Source of the DNA: Alishewanella jeotgali KCTC 22429
GTDB lineage: Bacteria > Pseudomonadota > Gammaproteobacteria > Enterobacterales > Alteromonadaceae
Direction: 5' to 3'
NCBI RefSeq assembly: GCF_000245735.1
Contig: NZ_AHTH01000028.1
Location: forward strand, 24,097 to 88,096
DNA: 64,000 nt
This document shows, piece by piece, positions 10,714 through 21,414 of this stretch (position 1 is its first letter; each line of letters begins with the position of its first letter). Both the position numbers and the translations under genes were made by a program. The notes under the pieces were generated by a model. That model did not search any database, was not told the DNA's origin, and saw only the letters and a list, made by a program, of their open reading frames with translations.

Positions 10714-10965
10714 TCAGACTTTATCTTTTTCTTTGTTAACCGTGTCGCTGTTCGCAGCAGTGTTTTTCTGCTCTGGCAGCTGTTGTGGCTTTTGCTCGGC
10801 AGCTGGCTGTTCCGGTTGCTCTTCATCTTTAATTGAGCTGCGGAATCCTTTGATGGCTGAGCCTAAATCAGAGCCAATACCGCGCAGCTTCTTGGTGCCG
10901 AACAGCAAAACAATAATCGCCAATACAATCAACAGTTGCCAGATACTAATACCACCAAAACCCAT
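10714..10965 (-). CDS. tatA: Sec-independent protein translocase subunit TatA
   Basis: TatA forms the size-variable conducting assembly for folded proteins. The 83 residues have one N-terminal membrane helix (about 6-22), the [14 protein letters not shown] hinge and amphipathic helix, then a charged Gln/Glu/Lys tail. The order tatA-tatB-tatC follows ubiB by 30 bp, as in E. coli. Confidence 0.97.
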   Translation of the reverse strand: MGFGGISIWQLLIVLAIIVLLFGTKKLRGIGSDLGSAIKGFRSSIKDEEQPEQPAAEQKPQQLPEQKNTAANSDTVNKEKDKV

Positions 10966-10995
10966 GCTCTTATCCTCGGAATTGCCTGACTGCTG

Positions 10996-12624
10996 CTAGT
11001 GCAGCAGCGCCCTAACCGTTAGGGCGATAGCACCGGCCCCCAACAGGCTGGCCAGTACCGGTAAATTGATGCTAAGCGCTATACTAGCACTGATTAAGCT
11101 GGCTGCTGCAAGCACCGCGCTAATAATTTGCGCTTTCCCACGTTGCTGTTGTTGTTGTAACGCTTGCAACTGCAACAGCAGCGCCTGTTGTTGCCGTGGG
11201 CCTTGCTCCAGATAGCGGTGCAGTAGCTCCGGCATCTGGGGCATTTTTTCTGCCCAAAAAGGAAAATTCTCTTTCACCTGCCGCCAAATCGCCGGCAAGC
11301 CTACCTGTTGTTTGACCCAGTTTTCCAGAAAGGGTTTAGCGGTTTTCCATAAATCCAGTTGCGGATACAGTTGCCGCCCTAAACCCTCAATATAGAGCAG
11401 GGTTTTTTGTAACAGCACCAACTGCGGCTGGACCTGCATTTCAAAGCGGCGCGCCGTATTAAATAAATTCAGCAGCACATGCCCAAAGGAAATCTCCGCC
11501 AGCGGCTTTTGAAAAATTGGCTCGCAGACGGTGCGGATCGCACTTTCAAATTCTTCTACCTTGGTATGGGCGGGTACCCAGCCGGAGTCCAGATGCAGCT
11601 GAGCTACCTTGCGATAATCGCGATTAAAAAAGGCGACAAAATTTTCTGCCAAATAGCGCTTATCCTCGGCATTGAGGGTACCCACGATGCCACAATCAAT
11701 ACCGATATACTTTGGATTTTCCGGATGCTCACGCGCAACGAAGATATTCCCCGGATGCATGTCGGCATGAAAAAAGCTGTCACGGAATACCTGGGTAAAA
11801 AACACCTCGACCCCACGTTTGGCCAGCAGCTCCATATTAGTGCCTTGCGCTTCCAATGCCGCGATATCAGAAACCGGAATACCATAGATCCGTTCCATGA
11901 CCATAATATTACTGCGGCTGTAATCGGCGTAAACAAAAGGGATATATAGCGAATCCGAGCCTTCAAAGTTGCGCCGCAGTTGAATAGCGTTCGCTGCTTC
12001 GCGTTGTAAATCCAGTTCATCGAGAATGGTTTTGCGATATTCCGAAACCACTTCCCGTGGCCGCAGACGTTTGCCATCAGGTAGCAGGCGGGCCGCTATT
12101 ACGGCCAGGCTGTCCATCAGGGCGAGATCAGCCAGGATTTGCTTTTCGATCCCAGGGCGGATCACCTTAACGACCACTGCTGCCTGAGTGCCATCAGCTA
12201 ATTGCAGGCGGGCGCTATGCACCTGGGCAATTGAGGCCGAAGCCAGAGGTGTAATATCGAATTCGGCGAACAGCTGCTGAATGTCGCTTAGTCCCAGCGC
12301 CTGTTCGATTAGTGCCTTGGCTTGCTCACCAGGGAAAGGACGGACCTTATCCTGTAAGATCGCCAGCTCGTCTGCCAGCTCGGCCGGTAACAAATCGCGT
12401 CGGGTAGATAACATCTGGCCAAACTTAATCCAGACCGGTCCCAGACTTTGTAATGCCAGACGCAGTCTGGCGGCGACAGACTGTTCGGGATAGCGGTTTT
12501 TTAACCAGAACAGACAACGCCGTGCCGCCCGGGCATACCAGGGTTGCCACTGGGCAGGGATCAGCTCATCCAGCCCATATTGCAGCAAGGTTTTCTGGAT
12601 CTGATAGAAACGGCTTAGGCGCAC
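10996..12624 (-). CDS. ubiB: Ubiquinone biosynthesis regulatory protein kinase UbiB
   Basis: UbiB is an atypical ABC1/ADCK-family ATPase required for ubiquinone synthesis; it is thought to help extract lipid intermediates from the membrane. The 542 residues include the family KxGQ-type motif in [16 protein letters not shown], an Ala-rich loop with [12 protein letters not shown], and [11 protein letters not shown] plus IGIDCGIVG in the kinase-like core. A Gln-rich stretch ([12 protein letters not shown]) precedes two C-terminal hydrophobic helices. Its start overlaps the end of ubiJ by 10 bp. Confidence 0.97.
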   Translation of the reverse strand: MRLSRFYQIQKTLLQYGLDELIPAQWQPWYARAARRCLFWLKNRYPEQSVAARLRLALQSLGPVWIKFGQMLSTRRDLLPAELADELAILQDKVRPFPGEQAKALIEQALGLSDIQQLFAEFDITPLASASIAQVHSARLQLADGTQAAVVVKVIRPGIEKQILADLALMDSLAVIAARLLPDGKRLRPREVVSEYRKTILDELDLQREAANAIQLRRNFEGSDSLYIPFVYADYSRSNIMVMERIYGIPVSDIAALEAQGTNMELLAKRGVEVFFTQVFRDSFFHADMHPGNIFVAREHPENPKYIGIDCGIVGTLNAEDKRYLAENFVAFFNRDYRKVAQLHLDSGWVPAHTKVEEFESAIRTVCEPIFQKPLAEISFGHVLLNLFNTARRFEMQVQPQLVLLQKTLLYIEGLGRQLYPQLDLWKTAKPFLENWVKQQVGLPAIWRQVKENFPFWAEKMPQMPELLHRYLEQGPRQQQALLLQLQALQQQQQRGKAQIISAVLAAASLISASIALSINLPVLASLLGAGAIALTVRALLH

Positions 12625-13232
12625 CTGGACTCCTGCAGTAGTTGGATTTTGCGTCGGACTTGCTCTACCTGGCCTTGCAGTTGGCTGAGCTGTTGGGTAA
12701 ACAGCTCGTATTCCGCCCGTACCGGTACTAGTTGCAGTTCATCCTGCACCAGTTCGAGCTGCGTTTGCTGTAGCAACTGCCATTTCTGACTACAGTAGCT
12801 GCTGAGTTGGCTCAGCGTCTGCAAAAGCTTATGGCTGGGAGCATCCCCCAGATAGCGGGCAAGCTCGGTTTGCCAATCGGGGTCAAGCTGCTGGAAAAAA
12901 CTGGCATATTGCTGCGCCAGCTGTAAGTCGCCGTCAATTTGCAGGGCATCGGCTTTAATCAGGCGGGTTAACTGGCTGGGGTCGCGCAGTTGGCGCAAAC
13001 TGGCCAGATCGGTACTGATCCGGCAATCGGCCGTTTCGTCCTGCTGATTAAATAGCAAACTATCGCTACCGGCGCTGACCACTATTGTCAGTTTCAGCTC
13101 GCGTAAGGCGAAGGCCAGCTGTTTGCCCTGTAGCTGGCGCAGTTTGGGCAGGCAGGATGGATCCAGCGCTATCGCTTTGCGGCTAAGCCGCTCTGCCACA
13201 GCACACAGCAATTGTGGCAATAACGGCAACAT
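12615..13232 (-). CDS. ubiJ: Ubiquinone biosynthesis accessory factor UbiJ
   Basis: UbiJ (formerly YigP) is a soluble SCP2-domain protein that binds ubiquinone intermediates and scaffolds the Ubi hydroxylase complex with UbiK. The 205 residues comprise an SCP2-like N-terminal domain, with [20 protein letters not shown] near its end, and a C-terminal coiled coil (about 160-200) rich in Leu and Gln. Primary sequence is poorly conserved in this family, so the assignment relies on its position between ubiE and ubiB together with this domain layout. Confidence 0.9.
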   Translation of the reverse strand: MLPLLPQLLCAVAERLSRKAIALDPSCLPKLRQLQGKQLAFALRELKLTIVVSAGSDSLLFNQQDETADCRISTDLASLRQLRDPSQLTRLIKADALQIDGDLQLAQQYASFFQQLDPDWQTELARYLGDAPSHKLLQTLSQLSSYCSQKWQLLQQTQLELVQDELQLVPVRAEYELFTQQLSQLQGQVEQVRRKIQLLQESRCA

Positions 13233-13987
13233 CAGAATTTATAGCCCCGATGTAAGGCGACAATACCACCGGTCAGATTGTGATAACTGACTTCCTGGAA
13301 GCCGGCATCCTGCATCATCTGCTTTAAGGTTTCCTGATCCGGGTGCATCCGGATTGACTCGGCCAGATACTGGTAGCTTTCTTTATCATTGGCGATCAAC
13401 TGGCCCATAAAAGGCAGAATGCGGAACGAGTAGAGATCGTAAGCTTTACTGAGTAATTCGCTTTCTGGTTTGGAAAACTCCAGTACCAGCAGGCGACCAC
13501 CGGGCTTGAGCACCCGGAACATTGAGCGCAGTGCAGCATCTTTATCGGTGACATTACGTAAGCCAAAGCCAATAGAGACGATGTCGAAGCTGTTGTCGGC
13601 AAAGGGCAGGGCTTCAGCGTTGGCTTGCACAAATTCGATATTATTCACCAGCCCCAGGTCGCGCAGTTTATCGCGGCCGACATTCAGCATTGACTCATTA
13701 ATATCGGCCAGTACCACCTTGCCGCTTGGACCAACCCGTTTGGAGAATAACGCCGTAATATCGCCGGTACCCCCGGCCAGATCCAGCACCTGTTGCCCGG
13801 CGCGCACGCCGCTGCAGTCAATAGTAAAACGTTTCCACAGCCGGTGAATGCCCATCGACATCACGTCATTCATAATGTCGTACTTAGCGGCGACCGAGTG
13901 AAAGACATCGGCGACCATCGCAACTTTCTGCTCTTTAGGTACAGATTTAAAGCCAAAATGCGTGGTGTTATTGGTAGGTTCGGACAT
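13232..13987 (-). CDS. ubiE: Demethylmenaquinone / 2-methoxy-6-polyprenyl-benzoquinol methyltransferase
   Basis: A SAM-dependent C-methyltransferase acting in both ubiquinone and menaquinone synthesis. The 251 residues match the E. coli length. Visible are [24 protein letters not shown] motif [13 protein letters not shown], and the family signature regions [14 protein letters not shown] and [11 protein letters not shown]. The C-terminal [12 protein letters not shown] end is conserved. First gene of the ubiEJB-tatABC-tatD-hemB run; the next gene shares its last base. Confidence 0.98.
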   Translation of the reverse strand: MSEPTNNTTHFGFKSVPKEQKVAMVADVFHSVAAKYDIMNDVMSMGIHRLWKRFTIDCSGVRAGQQVLDLAGGTGDITALFSKRVGPSGKVVLADINESMLNVGRDKLRDLGLVNNIEFVQANAEALPFADNSFDIVSIGFGLRNVTDKDAALRSMFRVLKPGGRLLVLEFSKPESELLSKAYDLYSFRILPFMGQLIANDKESYQYLAESIRMHPDQETLKQMMQDAGFQEVSYHNLTGGIVALHRGYKF

Positions 13988-14091
13988 AACAAAGCCTGCT
14001 TGGGAACATTAGGCCGCTAGTGTAAAAGATTACGCCGGCAGAGCCAACAACCAGAGGGGATCCTGTTAAAAAATATGCAACAGTGGACGCT

Positions 14092-15114
14092 TTAGATGGC
14101 AGCCAGCATTACTTCATTGGCAACTTGATTGCGGCCGCGTTGTTTGGCCAGCTGTAATACGCTATTGGTGCGCGATAAAAATTGATACCAATTTTCTGAG
14201 GCCTGATACAGCGCTACACCCAATGAGATAGTGATTTTTGGTAAGCTTTTCTTATCCCGGGCGGAGACAAAACGCAGTTTCTCGACGCCTTTGCGGACCT
14301 GCTCTGCAATTTCGGCGGCGGTTCTCAGGTCAACATCGGGTAGCAGCAGTAAAAACTCTTCGCCGCCAGAGCGCACTGGCATGCCGCTTTCCTGCACATA
14401 GCTGCGCACTTTTTTCGCCACCTTAGACAAAATAATATCGCCAATGGTGGCGCCGTAATCCTGATTAAAACGGGCAAAATGATCCAAATCTACCGCAATA
14501 GCTGCGATGCGTCGATCAGGTTGCTCGCTTAACCACAGCTCGACCTGATTTTGCATCGCCACCCTGTTGTACAGGCCAGTCAGGGGATCTTGCAGTCGCT
14601 GTTGCTTTAATTGTTCTAGCTCATCACGCAGCTGATGACTTTGCTGGTTTGCCGCCACCAGTTGCTGATTCAACTGTTGCTGCTGTTTTCGGTAGGCGAG
14701 GGTGACTTGCTTTAGTTCTGCCAGCGCCGGTGGCATCGGCTGGGCGTCTTGCTCCAGCTTGAAAGCGGTGTGATCCAACTGGTCGATAAAGTTCTCGGTG
14801 GCTTCAGCGGCGAGGTCGGTGTAGCCAGATAGTCGGCTGACCATGCCAGAAACATCCTGCAACAGTTGTTCCTGTTGCTGCTGCTCCGGCATTAAATAGC
14901 GGTTGTACAGCTCCGCCATAATAAAATCGTCAAACTCGGCCTTAGCTGCCAGCTTCTGTTCTATTGCCTGACACAGTTCAGCGTTATTACCGCTGATGTA
15001 TTCGTAGGCAACAGTGTAATTGGTCGGATGCGCGGCAAGCTGGTTATGGCGCAAAAAGGCACCTACCTGCGTTGCTTTGTCCAAAGCTTGCTGCATCGTG
15101 TCCTTGTACTTCAT
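14092..15114 (-). CDS. Diguanylate cyclase (GGDEF domain)
   Basis: Predicted to make cyclic di-GMP from two GTP. The C-terminal half (about 170-340) is a GGDEF domain with DPLTGLYNR, the metal-binding AVDLDHFARFN segment and the active-site signature GGEEF (residues 250-254), so catalysis should be intact. The RxxD product-inhibition site expected just before the signature is absent (QESGMPVR). The N-terminal part has no membrane helix; it carries an NYTVAYEYISG segment found in other soluble diguanylate cyclases and a coiled coil (about 130-172). It stands alone, divergent from the DUF885 gene. Confidence 0.92.
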   Translation of the reverse strand: MKYKDTMQQALDKATQVGAFLRHNQLAAHPTNYTVAYEYISGNNAELCQAIEQKLAAKAEFDDFIMAELYNRYLMPEQQQQEQLLQDVSGMVSRLSGYTDLAAEATENFIDQLDHTAFKLEQDAQPMPPALAELKQVTLAYRKQQQQLNQQLVAANQQSHQLRDELEQLKQQRLQDPLTGLYNRVAMQNQVELWLSEQPDRRIAAIAVDLDHFARFNQDYGATIGDIILSKVAKKVRSYVQESGMPVRSGGEEFLLLLPDVDLRTAAEIAEQVRKGVEKLRFVSARDKKSLPKITISLGVALYQASENWYQFLSRTNSVLQLAKQRGRNQVANEVMLAAI

Positions 15115-15174
15115 GGCAGGGATCTGGGCTCCATAAGCGCAATCTTATTATTCTTTCAAACCTATAGTACGTGA

Positions 15175-15200
15175 TAAAAGATTACAGGCAATATCTTTTA
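15175..15200. promoter_or_regulatory. Inverted repeat in divergent intergenic region
   Basis: TAAAAGAT (15175-15182) and ATCTTTTA (15193-15200) form a perfect 8-bp inverted repeat with a 10-bp spacer, 60 bp upstream of the diguanylate cyclase start. Spacing and symmetry would suit a dimeric repressor, but no known operator was recognised. Confidence 0.35.
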
Positions 15201-15358
15201 CAGATAATTTAGTGATTGTGATGAAAATCACGGCAAGCCAAACTGCCGATTGCCGAAAATAGCGATAAAGTGCCGGTTTAATCAGTTCCGTGCTCTGCTT
15301 TTTTGCGGTCAGACAGGTACAATCAAGTAAAGAAAAATAAAACAACAGGGAGTCACTG

Positions 15359-17098
15359 ATGCAAATACGAGCGGAACCTCTCAGTCTGATTGCTGCGATA
15401 CTGCTATTGGCCGGTTGTGCCAGTAAGAGCCCGGACGCTGTGGCACCGAGCTTTAGCCAACTGGCGGAGCAGATTTGGCAGGCTGAAACCGCCTTGCGCA
15501 CGCCAGCACCGGGCACGTTAACCGATATGTCGCCGGCAGCACTGGCCGCACGGCAACAACAACGGCTGGCGTTGCAGCAACAGTTACAGGCGGTTGACCT
15601 GAACCAACTGAGCGAACAGGACAAAATTAATCACGCTATCCTGAGTTATCGCCTGGCAGATGAGATCGACCAATATCGATTCAATGCGCATCTGATGCCG
15701 TTAACCTCTGAATCGGGCTTTCATACCGCGCTGGCGTTTAGTTTTCAGCGCTCTGCTTTACGGCAGACCAATGATTACCAGCAATATTTACAACGGCTGG
15801 CGGCGATTCCAGGTTATATGATGCAACAGATCGCGTTGATGCAGCAGGGCCTGGACCAAGGTATCACCCAGCCGGCGGTAGTGCTGGCGGGTTTTGAGCA
15901 AAGTATCAGTTCCTATATTGCCCAGCCTGAGCAAAGCGTGTTTTTTCAGCCGCTACAGCGCAAATCAGACCTGATCAGTGAGCAGGAATGGCAAAGCTTC
16001 CGGCAGCAGGCTCTCGGCATAATTGAGACGGCGGTGAATCCGGCATTTCAGGGCTTTTACGATTTTATGGTGCAGCACTACTTACCGGGTGCACGCCAGG
16101 ATATTGCTGCCAGTACCTTACCCAATGGCGCAGCCTTTTACCAAAATCGCTTGGAGCATTACACCACGTTACAGATGACACCGCAGCAGGTACACGACAT
16201 TGGCCTGGCGGAAGTAGCGCGGATCCGTGCTGAGATGCAGCAGGTAATTGATAGTCTCGGCTTTACCGGCAGCTTTGCCGATTTCGTGCAGTTCTTGCGT
16301 GAAGATCCGCAATTCTACCCGCAATCAGCCGACGAACTCCTGCGGTATGCCGCCTGGTTGTCGAAACGGGCTGATGCCCAATTACCGCGTTTCTTTAAAC
16401 TCTTACCACGCACGCCCTATGGCGTAGTGGAAGTGCCGGCAGAGATTGCCCCCAAATATACGACTGGCCGCTACTCTGGCGCTACCCGTGACGACCAGGC
16501 AGGTTACTACTGGGTGAATACCTATGCCTTGAACCGGCGGCCACTGTATGAAATGGAAGCTCTGACACTGCATGAGGCGGTGCCCGGCCACCACTTGCAG
16601 ATCTCCCTGGCGCGGGAGCAGGGCGACTTACCAGACTACCGACGCACCTTCTATACCTCGGCCTTTGGCGAGGGCTGGGGTCTGTATGCCGAGTATCTGG
16701 GGCTGGAAATGGGCTTTTATCAGGATCCCTACAGTAACTTTGGCCGCCTGACCTATGAAATGTGGCGAGCTGCGCGGCTGGTTGTGGATACCGGCATGCA
16801 CAGTCTGGGGTGGAGCCGGCAGCAGGCGATCGACTTTTTGGCCGAAAATACCGCCTTATCTATGCATAACGTACAAACGGAAATTGATCGCTATATTAGC
16901 TGGCCGGCGCAGGCACTGTCGTACAAGCTGGGCGAGTTGACTATTCGCCGGCTGCGGCAACAGGCTGAACAGCAGCTGGGCGATAAGTTTGATATCCGAG
17001 TTTTCCATCAGGTAGTGTTGGATAACGGCAGTGTGCCATTGGCGGTGTTGGAGCAACAGGTACGAAATTATATTCAGCAGCAACTAAGCAGCTCATGA
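15359..17098 (+). CDS. DUF885 family metallopeptidase-like lipoprotein
   Basis: A 579-residue predicted outer- or inner-membrane lipoprotein: residues 1 to about 20 form a signal peptide ending in the lipobox LAGC. The mature protein belongs to the DUF885 family, related to M32 carboxypeptidases. The zinc motif HEAVPGHH is at 405-412, followed by FGEGWGLYAEYLG, which provides the downstream Glu. Family members are presumed peptidases, but the substrate is unknown. The start ATG follows AGGGAG. It stands alone and is followed by a terminator. Confidence 0.88.
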   Translation: MQIRAEPLSLIAAILLLAGCASKSPDAVAPSFSQLAEQIWQAETALRTPAPGTLTDMSPAALAARQQQRLALQQQLQAVDLNQLSEQDKINHAILSYRLADEIDQYRFNAHLMPLTSESGFHTALAFSFQRSALRQTNDYQQYLQRLAAIPGYMMQQIALMQQGLDQGITQPAVVLAGFEQSISSYIAQPEQSVFFQPLQRKSDLISEQEWQSFRQQALGIIETAVNPAFQGFYDFMVQHYLPGARQDIAASTLPNGAAFYQNRLEHYTTLQMTPQQVHDIGLAEVARIRAEMQQVIDSLGFTGSFADFVQFLREDPQFYPQSADELLRYAAWLSKRADAQLPRFFKLLPRTPYGVVEVPAEIAPKYTTGRYSGATRDDQAGYYWVNTYALNRRPLYEMEALTLHEAVPGHHLQISLAREQGDLPDYRRTFYTSAFGEGWGLYAEYLGLEMGFYQDPYSNFGRLTYEMWRAARLVVDTGMHSLGWSRQQAIDFLAENTALSMHNVQTEIDRYISWPAQALSYKLGELTIRRLRQQAEQQLGDKFDIRVFHQVVLDNGSVPLAVLEQQVRNYIQQQLSSS

Positions 17099-17113
17099 CG
17101 TGACTTTAAAGTA

Positions 17114-17143
17114 ATAACGCCGGCTAAGCCGGCGTTATCTTTT
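17114..17143 (+). terminator. Terminator after DUF885 gene
   Basis: ATAACGCCGGC (17114-17124) pairs perfectly with GCCGGCGTTAT (17128-17138) around TAA, followed by CTTTT. It lies 16 bp past the DUF885 stop. It could also act on the convergent small gene ending at 17189. Confidence 0.85.
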
Positions 17144-17188
17144 GAGTAGCTGTTGTAGCTATCTGAATCAGTTAACAGATAATAACAC

Positions 17189-17431
17189 TCAGCCCCGAAG
17201 TACTATACTGGGAGTGGTATCAATCTGGCCTTCCTGGTCAATCGCCGCCAGCTTGCCGTCAAAGTCAAGTACCGCAAGCTTACCGTAGGGTAAATGACGA
17301 ACAAACTGTAGCTGGTAGCCATAACGCTGCAATTCAGCCACCGAAAATTTCTGCGCTAAGCTTAACTGATCCCAAAAATAATTAAGGTCCTTTTCCGTCT
17401 GGCGCCTTTCCTGTACCTGTATCGCTAGCAT
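17189..17431 (-). CDS. Conserved-looking small protein of unknown function
   Basis: An 80-residue soluble, charged protein, with VQERRQTEKDLNYFWDQLSLAQKF near its N-terminus and HLPYGKLAVLDFDGKLAAID near the C-terminus. It has no signal peptide, membrane helix or recognised domain. ATG 17431 is chosen because GGAG lies 6 bases upstream on the minus strand; an upstream TTG at 17443 is less likely. It follows the EVE gene by 33 bp on the same strand and may share its transcript. I cannot assign a function. Confidence 0.65.
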   Translation of the reverse strand: MLAIQVQERRQTEKDLNYFWDQLSLAQKFSVAELQRYGYQLQFVRHLPYGKLAVLDFDGKLAAIDQEGQIDTTPSIVLRG

Positions 17432-17464
17432 AACGGGCTCCAAAACACAGGATTAAGTCAGGGA

Positions 17465-17923
17465 CTATTGTAAAGCCAATAAATCCCGCCATTGTTGTAT
17501 CGTAACCGGCATCACTGACAGTCTGCTGCCTTTTTGAACAACCGGCAACTCTGCCATCTTAGCCGAGCTTTTAATTTTGTCTAGTGTTATTAGTCTGGGC
17601 AATTTTTGCACAAAACGCAAATCGACGGCGACCCAGCGTGGCTGCTCAGCTTTAGCTTTTGGATCATAATATATACTACGGCAGTCAAATTGGCTCGGAT
17701 CAGCATAAGCCGATCTGACCACTTCCGCGATCCCTGCCACACCAATATCCTTGCAACTGGAATGATAGATTAACACGTGATCACCGACCTGGACGCCATC
17801 ACGCAGAAAGTTTCGTGCCTGATAATTACGTACACCCTCCCAAACAATAGGCGTTGTTGGGGCGCGCGCAAAATCGTCAATACTGCATTCGCTGGGTTCA
17901 GTTTTAAATAACCAATAGTTCAT
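17465..17923 (-). CDS. EVE domain-containing protein
   Basis: A 152-residue single-domain EVE protein, related to the PUA fold and to eukaryotic thymocyte nuclear protein 1. EVE domains bind modified bases in RNA or DNA. Visible features are [16 protein letters not shown] at the N-terminus, [15 protein letters not shown], and [11 protein letters not shown] followed by [10 protein letters not shown]. It covers the whole protein, so the function is binding, not catalysis. It is divergent from tesB with 61 bp between the starts. The native ligand is unknown. Confidence 0.9.
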   Translation of the reverse strand: MNYWLFKTEPSECSIDDFARAPTTPIVWEGVRNYQARNFLRDGVQVGDHVLIYHSSCKDIGVAGIAEVVRSAYADPSQFDCRSIYYDPKAKAEQPRWVAVDLRFVQKLPRLITLDKIKSSAKMAELPVVQKGSRLSVMPVTIQQWRDLLALQ

Positions 17924-17984
17924 TTTGCCAGGCTCCGGTAATTACGGCAGAATAACTCCTCTTGCTAGCGGAAAAGGTTACCGT

Positions 17985-18854
17985 ATGAGTCAGGTACTTG
18001 CGAATTTATTATCACTGCTGAAACTTGAGACCATAGAACTAGGCTTATACCGCGGCCAAAGTCAGGATCTGGGGTTTAAGGCGGTGTTCGGTGGTCAGGT
18101 GATGGGTCAGGCGCTATCGGCAGCCAAAGAAACGCTGCCCGAAGAGCGTAAATTACATTCGTTCCATTCGTATTTTTTACGCCCGGGTGATGCCAGCAAG
18201 CCGATTGTCTATGAAGTTGACAATATCCGTGATGGCAAAAGCTTTAGTACCCGCCGGGTCAGTGCCATTCAGTACGGTAAACCGATCTTCTATATGACGG
18301 CGTCATTCCAGGATGAGGAGCTGGGCTTTGAACATCAGCTTAGCATGCCACAGGTACCGGGGCCGGATCAGCTGGTATCGGATCTCGACTTCTACCAGCA
18401 GCATGCGGCGCAAATTCCGGAAAAATTACGCAGTAAGTTTATCTGCGAAAAACCGATCGAAATGCGGCCGGTGGATTTTCAAAATCCGTTTTCGCCGGTG
18501 GTCAGTGCGCCGAAGCGTTATGTCTGGTTTAAAGCCAATGGCAGCATGCCAGATGATCTGCGGGTGCATAAATATCTGCTGGCCTATGCATCAGATTTTA
18601 ACTTTCTGCCTACTGCTTTGCAGCCGCATGGTCGTTCTTTTATGGCGAAAAATATGCAGGTCGCCACTATCGACCATGCCATGTGGTTTCATCAGGATTT
18701 TCGTTTTGATGACTGGTTGCTCTACGCTGTGGATAGCCCGGCCGCATCCGGCGGCCGGGGTTTAGTGCAAGGTCAGTTTTTTACCCGCGATGGTAAACTG
18801 GTGGCGACTACTATCCAGCAAGGGGTGATCCGCGAGTATCAGGAGCCGGGCTGA
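17985..18854 (+). CDS. tesB: Acyl-CoA thioesterase II
   Basis: Hydrolyses medium- and long-chain acyl-CoAs to free fatty acid and CoA. The 289 residues form a double hotdog fold. Conserved segments include [32 protein letters not shown] text and TIDHAMWFH carrying the catalytic Asp. The C-terminal [10 protein letters not shown] supplies the catalytic Gln. The start is ATG 17985, which matches E. coli MSQ; a longer frame from TTG 17925 is rejected. The gene converges on plsB and the two coding regions overlap by 16 bp at their 3' ends. Confidence 0.96.
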   Translation: MSQVLANLLSLLKLETIELGLYRGQSQDLGFKAVFGGQVMGQALSAAKETLPEERKLHSFHSYFLRPGDASKPIVYEVDNIRDGKSFSTRRVSAIQYGKPIFYMTASFQDEELGFEHQLSMPQVPGPDQLVSDLDFYQQHAAQIPEKLRSKFICEKPIEMRPVDFQNPFSPVVSAPKRYVWFKANGSMPDDLRVHKYLLAYASDFNFLPTALQPHGRSFMAKNMQVATIDHAMWFHQDFRFDDWLLYAVDSPAASGGRGLVQGQFFTRDGKLVATTIQQGVIREYQEPG

Positions 18855-21295
18855 GTGGTTGCGGCCTCCGGCATAATGCTGTGAATACTTTGTAACACCT
18901 CGCTACGCAACAGCAAGTTAACAGTGGCTGCCAACCGCGATAAAGCTGGTGTTGCCTGTAGCCGGTTGTCCTGATCTGACTGACAGTAACCTTCCAGTTT
19001 TAACGCCTGGCTTAAGCTGGCAAACAGGTTCTTGTCGTAGTACTCCGGTGCATTGATGCCATGCAAGGTTAGTAAGCGTTGCGCCAGTTGATGGCTTTGC
19101 TGTTCCAGCTCCGGGCGCGGCAGCGGGCCATGCGCCCGCAACAGGTTAAAGACCATGGCATAGCGCTGCAGCGTATGTTCGGCATTGTGCGCCAGTAAAT
19201 CTAACATCATATATTCGCGGCTGTGCTGCGGTGGAGCCAGATAATCTTCTCCGTCCTGTATTAACAACCCTTGCGCCTGCAGTTGTTGCAACAGTTGCCT
19301 GATATAGTGCTGCAATGAGGGCACCTGCAAAAATAATTCATGTTTTAACAGGCTATACAGTTGCTCGGCCAGGCTTTGCAGTTCAGTCAAACTGAGTCGC
19401 TGTTGTCGGAGTACGGCCGAAGCCAGAATGGCCGGCAGGATAAACAGATGCAGAATATTATTCCGATAATAACTCATTAGCACCGCTTGCTGTGGGCTTA
19501 AACTGACCAGTTGACCGAAACTGTCTGCCGTCAGCATGATTTTTTGCATCCTGGCTGCATGTTCCAGCATTTGCTCGGCACTTTGTTCTGGCAGGCTGAC
19601 ATTGGCATGATAGGGTACCGCTTGCTGCAACGTCAGATAGGCTTGCAACTGTTGCACCAACTCCTGCCGGGTCAGACTATGCTTATCGCTGGCCAGCAAA
19701 CAGAGGGCAATCAGGTTAATGCTGTTCAATGCCGCCGCCTGATTGATATGCCGCATAATCTGCTCGGACAACTTGCCGGTCACCGGATTTAACCACTGCG
19801 GTTTAGGCGCTTCCAGCGGGTTAATTTCACTTTTCCAAGCTGGCACCTGCTGGCTCAGATACTGGTTCAGTGAAATCGGCTCGCCGAAATTGACATAGCC
19901 ATAGCCATAATCGCGCAGATTACGGATTGCCTTCAGTACACCAAACACCGATTCTTTCTGCTTACCTGAGCCCTGCAGTTCGCTAAGGTAGGTATTGACC
20001 TCCATCACATGCTCGTATCCCAGATACACCGGTACCAGCGTGACCGGGCGATCGATACCGCGCAGCATCGACTGTACTGTCATCGCCAGCATGCCGGTTT
20101 TGGGTTGCAATAAGCGACCGGTGCGGCTGCGACCGCCCTCAGTGTAATACTTGACGGCATAGCCTTTGATAAACAACAGACTCAGGTATTCACGGAATAC
20201 CGCAGAGTACAGCTTGTTGCCGCTAAAGCTGCGCCGGATAAAGAAAGCGCCACCACGACGGAAAATGGTACCGGCCGGCCAGAAATTCAGATTAATACCA
20301 GCCGCAATATGCGGCGGTACCAGGCCCTGATGATAAATAATGTAGCTAAGTAGTAAGTAGTCCATATGGCTGCGGTGGCAGGGAACATAGACGATTTCAT
20401 GCCCTTTCTGTGCCAGCTCAAGCAGCTTGTCGGCATTTTTAACCTTGATGCCGTAATAGAGTTTTTGCCACAACCAGCTCAGAATGCGGTCGCCAAAGCG
20501 TAGCGTCGAGGTGCGGTAGTCCGCGGCAATTTCCTGCAGTAACTTGCGGGCTTCCTGTTGCGCCGCCTGATAACTGATGCGTTTAGTTTCGGCCTCGTCG
20601 GCAATGGCCTTTTTCAGCGCCGGCGAGGCCAGTAACGCATTAAATAACTGATTTCGTTGCATCAGTTTGGGGCCGGTTGCTGCCAGCCGTTGCCGGTAAA
20701 AGTGGATCCGCGACATTCGTAGTAGTTTACGCGCCGTTTCCGGTGCAGAACCAAACTGGGCCGCCATTTGTTGTAAATCCACGGGTTTACTCAGCCGTAC
20801 CAGCGTATGGCGTCCGGAAATCAGCACAATAAGTAATTTTGCCAGCCAGTTTGGTGAGTGTGCTTCGCCAATCAGCCATTTAATGCTGTTCTCTTTACCC
20901 GGTGCCCGGCCCCATAAAATGGCGGCCGGCATTAACTGTGCTTTTAGCTCAGGCTGTGCCAGATGGGCGGCTAACAGTTGCTGGCCTTGTTGCAGGGCCC
21001 GGGTTTTGCCGCGCCCGCCGATCAGCCGGTGTGGTTGCTCCAGAAACAGAGTGCGGGGCAACAGCTGTGACCCTAATTGCACCTTAGATAGCGGATCAGG
21101 TAATTGTAACTGCTGACATACCCGGCGTAAGGTTGCCAAATCACTGGCGGACTCAGTATGGCAGATATACAGCAAGGGCCGTCCGGGCTCGACTCCGAGC
21201 GCATGCAGCGGATTATCGGGCACAATTTTATATTTCACCAACAGCCGGATGGGCCATCGTAACAGTTTGGTAAACAGCTTAAAGCCTGACAACAT
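18839..21295 (-). CDS. plsB: Glycerol-3-phosphate 1-O-acyltransferase
   Basis: A peripheral inner-membrane enzyme that acylates sn-glycerol-3-phosphate, the first step of phospholipid synthesis. The HX4D acyltransferase motif lies in [14 protein letters not shown], followed by GAFFIRRSF and the [13 protein letters not shown] glycerol-phosphate site. At 818 residues from ATG 21295 it is close to E. coli (807). An in-frame ATG at 21346 would add 17 residues and lacks a ribosome-binding site, so I chose 21295, where AAGG lies close upstream. It is divergent from lexA, as in E. coli. Confidence 0.96.
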   Translation of the reverse strand: MLSGFKLFTKLLRWPIRLLVKYKIVPDNPLHALGVEPGRPLLYICHTESASDLATLRRVCQQLQLPDPLSKVQLGSQLLPRTLFLEQPHRLIGGRGKTRALQQGQQLLAAHLAQPELKAQLMPAAILWGRAPGKENSIKWLIGEAHSPNWLAKLLIVLISGRHTLVRLSKPVDLQQMAAQFGSAPETARKLLRMSRIHFYRQRLAATGPKLMQRNQLFNALLASPALKKAIADEAETKRISYQAAQQEARKLLQEIAADYRTSTLRFGDRILSWLWQKLYYGIKVKNADKLLELAQKGHEIVYVPCHRSHMDYLLLSYIIYHQGLVPPHIAAGINLNFWPAGTIFRRGGAFFIRRSFSGNKLYSAVFREYLSLLFIKGYAVKYYTEGGRSRTGRLLQPKTGMLAMTVQSMLRGIDRPVTLVPVYLGYEHVMEVNTYLSELQGSGKQKESVFGVLKAIRNLRDYGYGYVNFGEPISLNQYLSQQVPAWKSEINPLEAPKPQWLNPVTGKLSEQIMRHINQAAALNSINLIALCLLASDKHSLTRQELVQQLQAYLTLQQAVPYHANVSLPEQSAEQMLEHAARMQKIMLTADSFGQLVSLSPQQAVLMSYYRNNILHLFILPAILASAVLRQQRLSLTELQSLAEQLYSLLKHELFLQVPSLQHYIRQLLQQLQAQGLLIQDGEDYLAPPQHSREYMMLDLLAHNAEHTLQRYAMVFNLLRAHGPLPRPELEQQSHQLAQRLLTLHGINAPEYYDKNLFASLSQALKLEGYCQSDQDNRLQATPALSRLAATVNLLLRSEVLQSIHSIMPEAATTQPGS

Positions 21296-21374
21296 AACCT
21301 TACTGACCTGAAAAAAATGGGCGCTAAGAATAGCATAGCTGATCATAGCAGCAAGTTTTGTTCACGCTGAAAAC

Positions 21375-21403
21375 TTGGCAAGGCCAGAAAGACTGTATAT
21401 ACT
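21375..21403 (+). promoter_or_regulatory. lexA promoter
   Basis: TTGGCA (21375-21380) and TATACT (21398-21403) are separated by exactly 17 bp and lie just upstream of lexA. Both hexamers match the sigma-70 consensus at 5 of 6 positions. The -10 element lies inside the first SOS box, so LexA binding would directly exclude RNA polymerase. Confidence 0.75.
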
Positions 21404-21408
21404 CACAG
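21393..21408 (+). promoter_or_regulatory. LexA-binding site (SOS box 1)
   Basis: CTGTATATACTCACAG fits the CTGT-N8-ACAG consensus perfectly and, from memory, equals the first SOS box of E. coli lexA. It overlaps the -10 element, giving negative autoregulation. Confidence 0.93.
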
Positions 21409-21414
21409 TAAATA

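Noticed and set aside
15148..15624. Cysteine-rich 158-residue open frame on minus, overlapping the DUF885 start
   Set aside because: It is antisense to the signal peptide and N-terminus of a well-supported lipoprotein gene. Its Cys runs are the complement of Gln/Ala codons.
21296..21346. Extended PlsB start at 21346
   Set aside because: No ribosome-binding site, and the added residues do not resemble known PlsB N-termini; kept only as an alternative.
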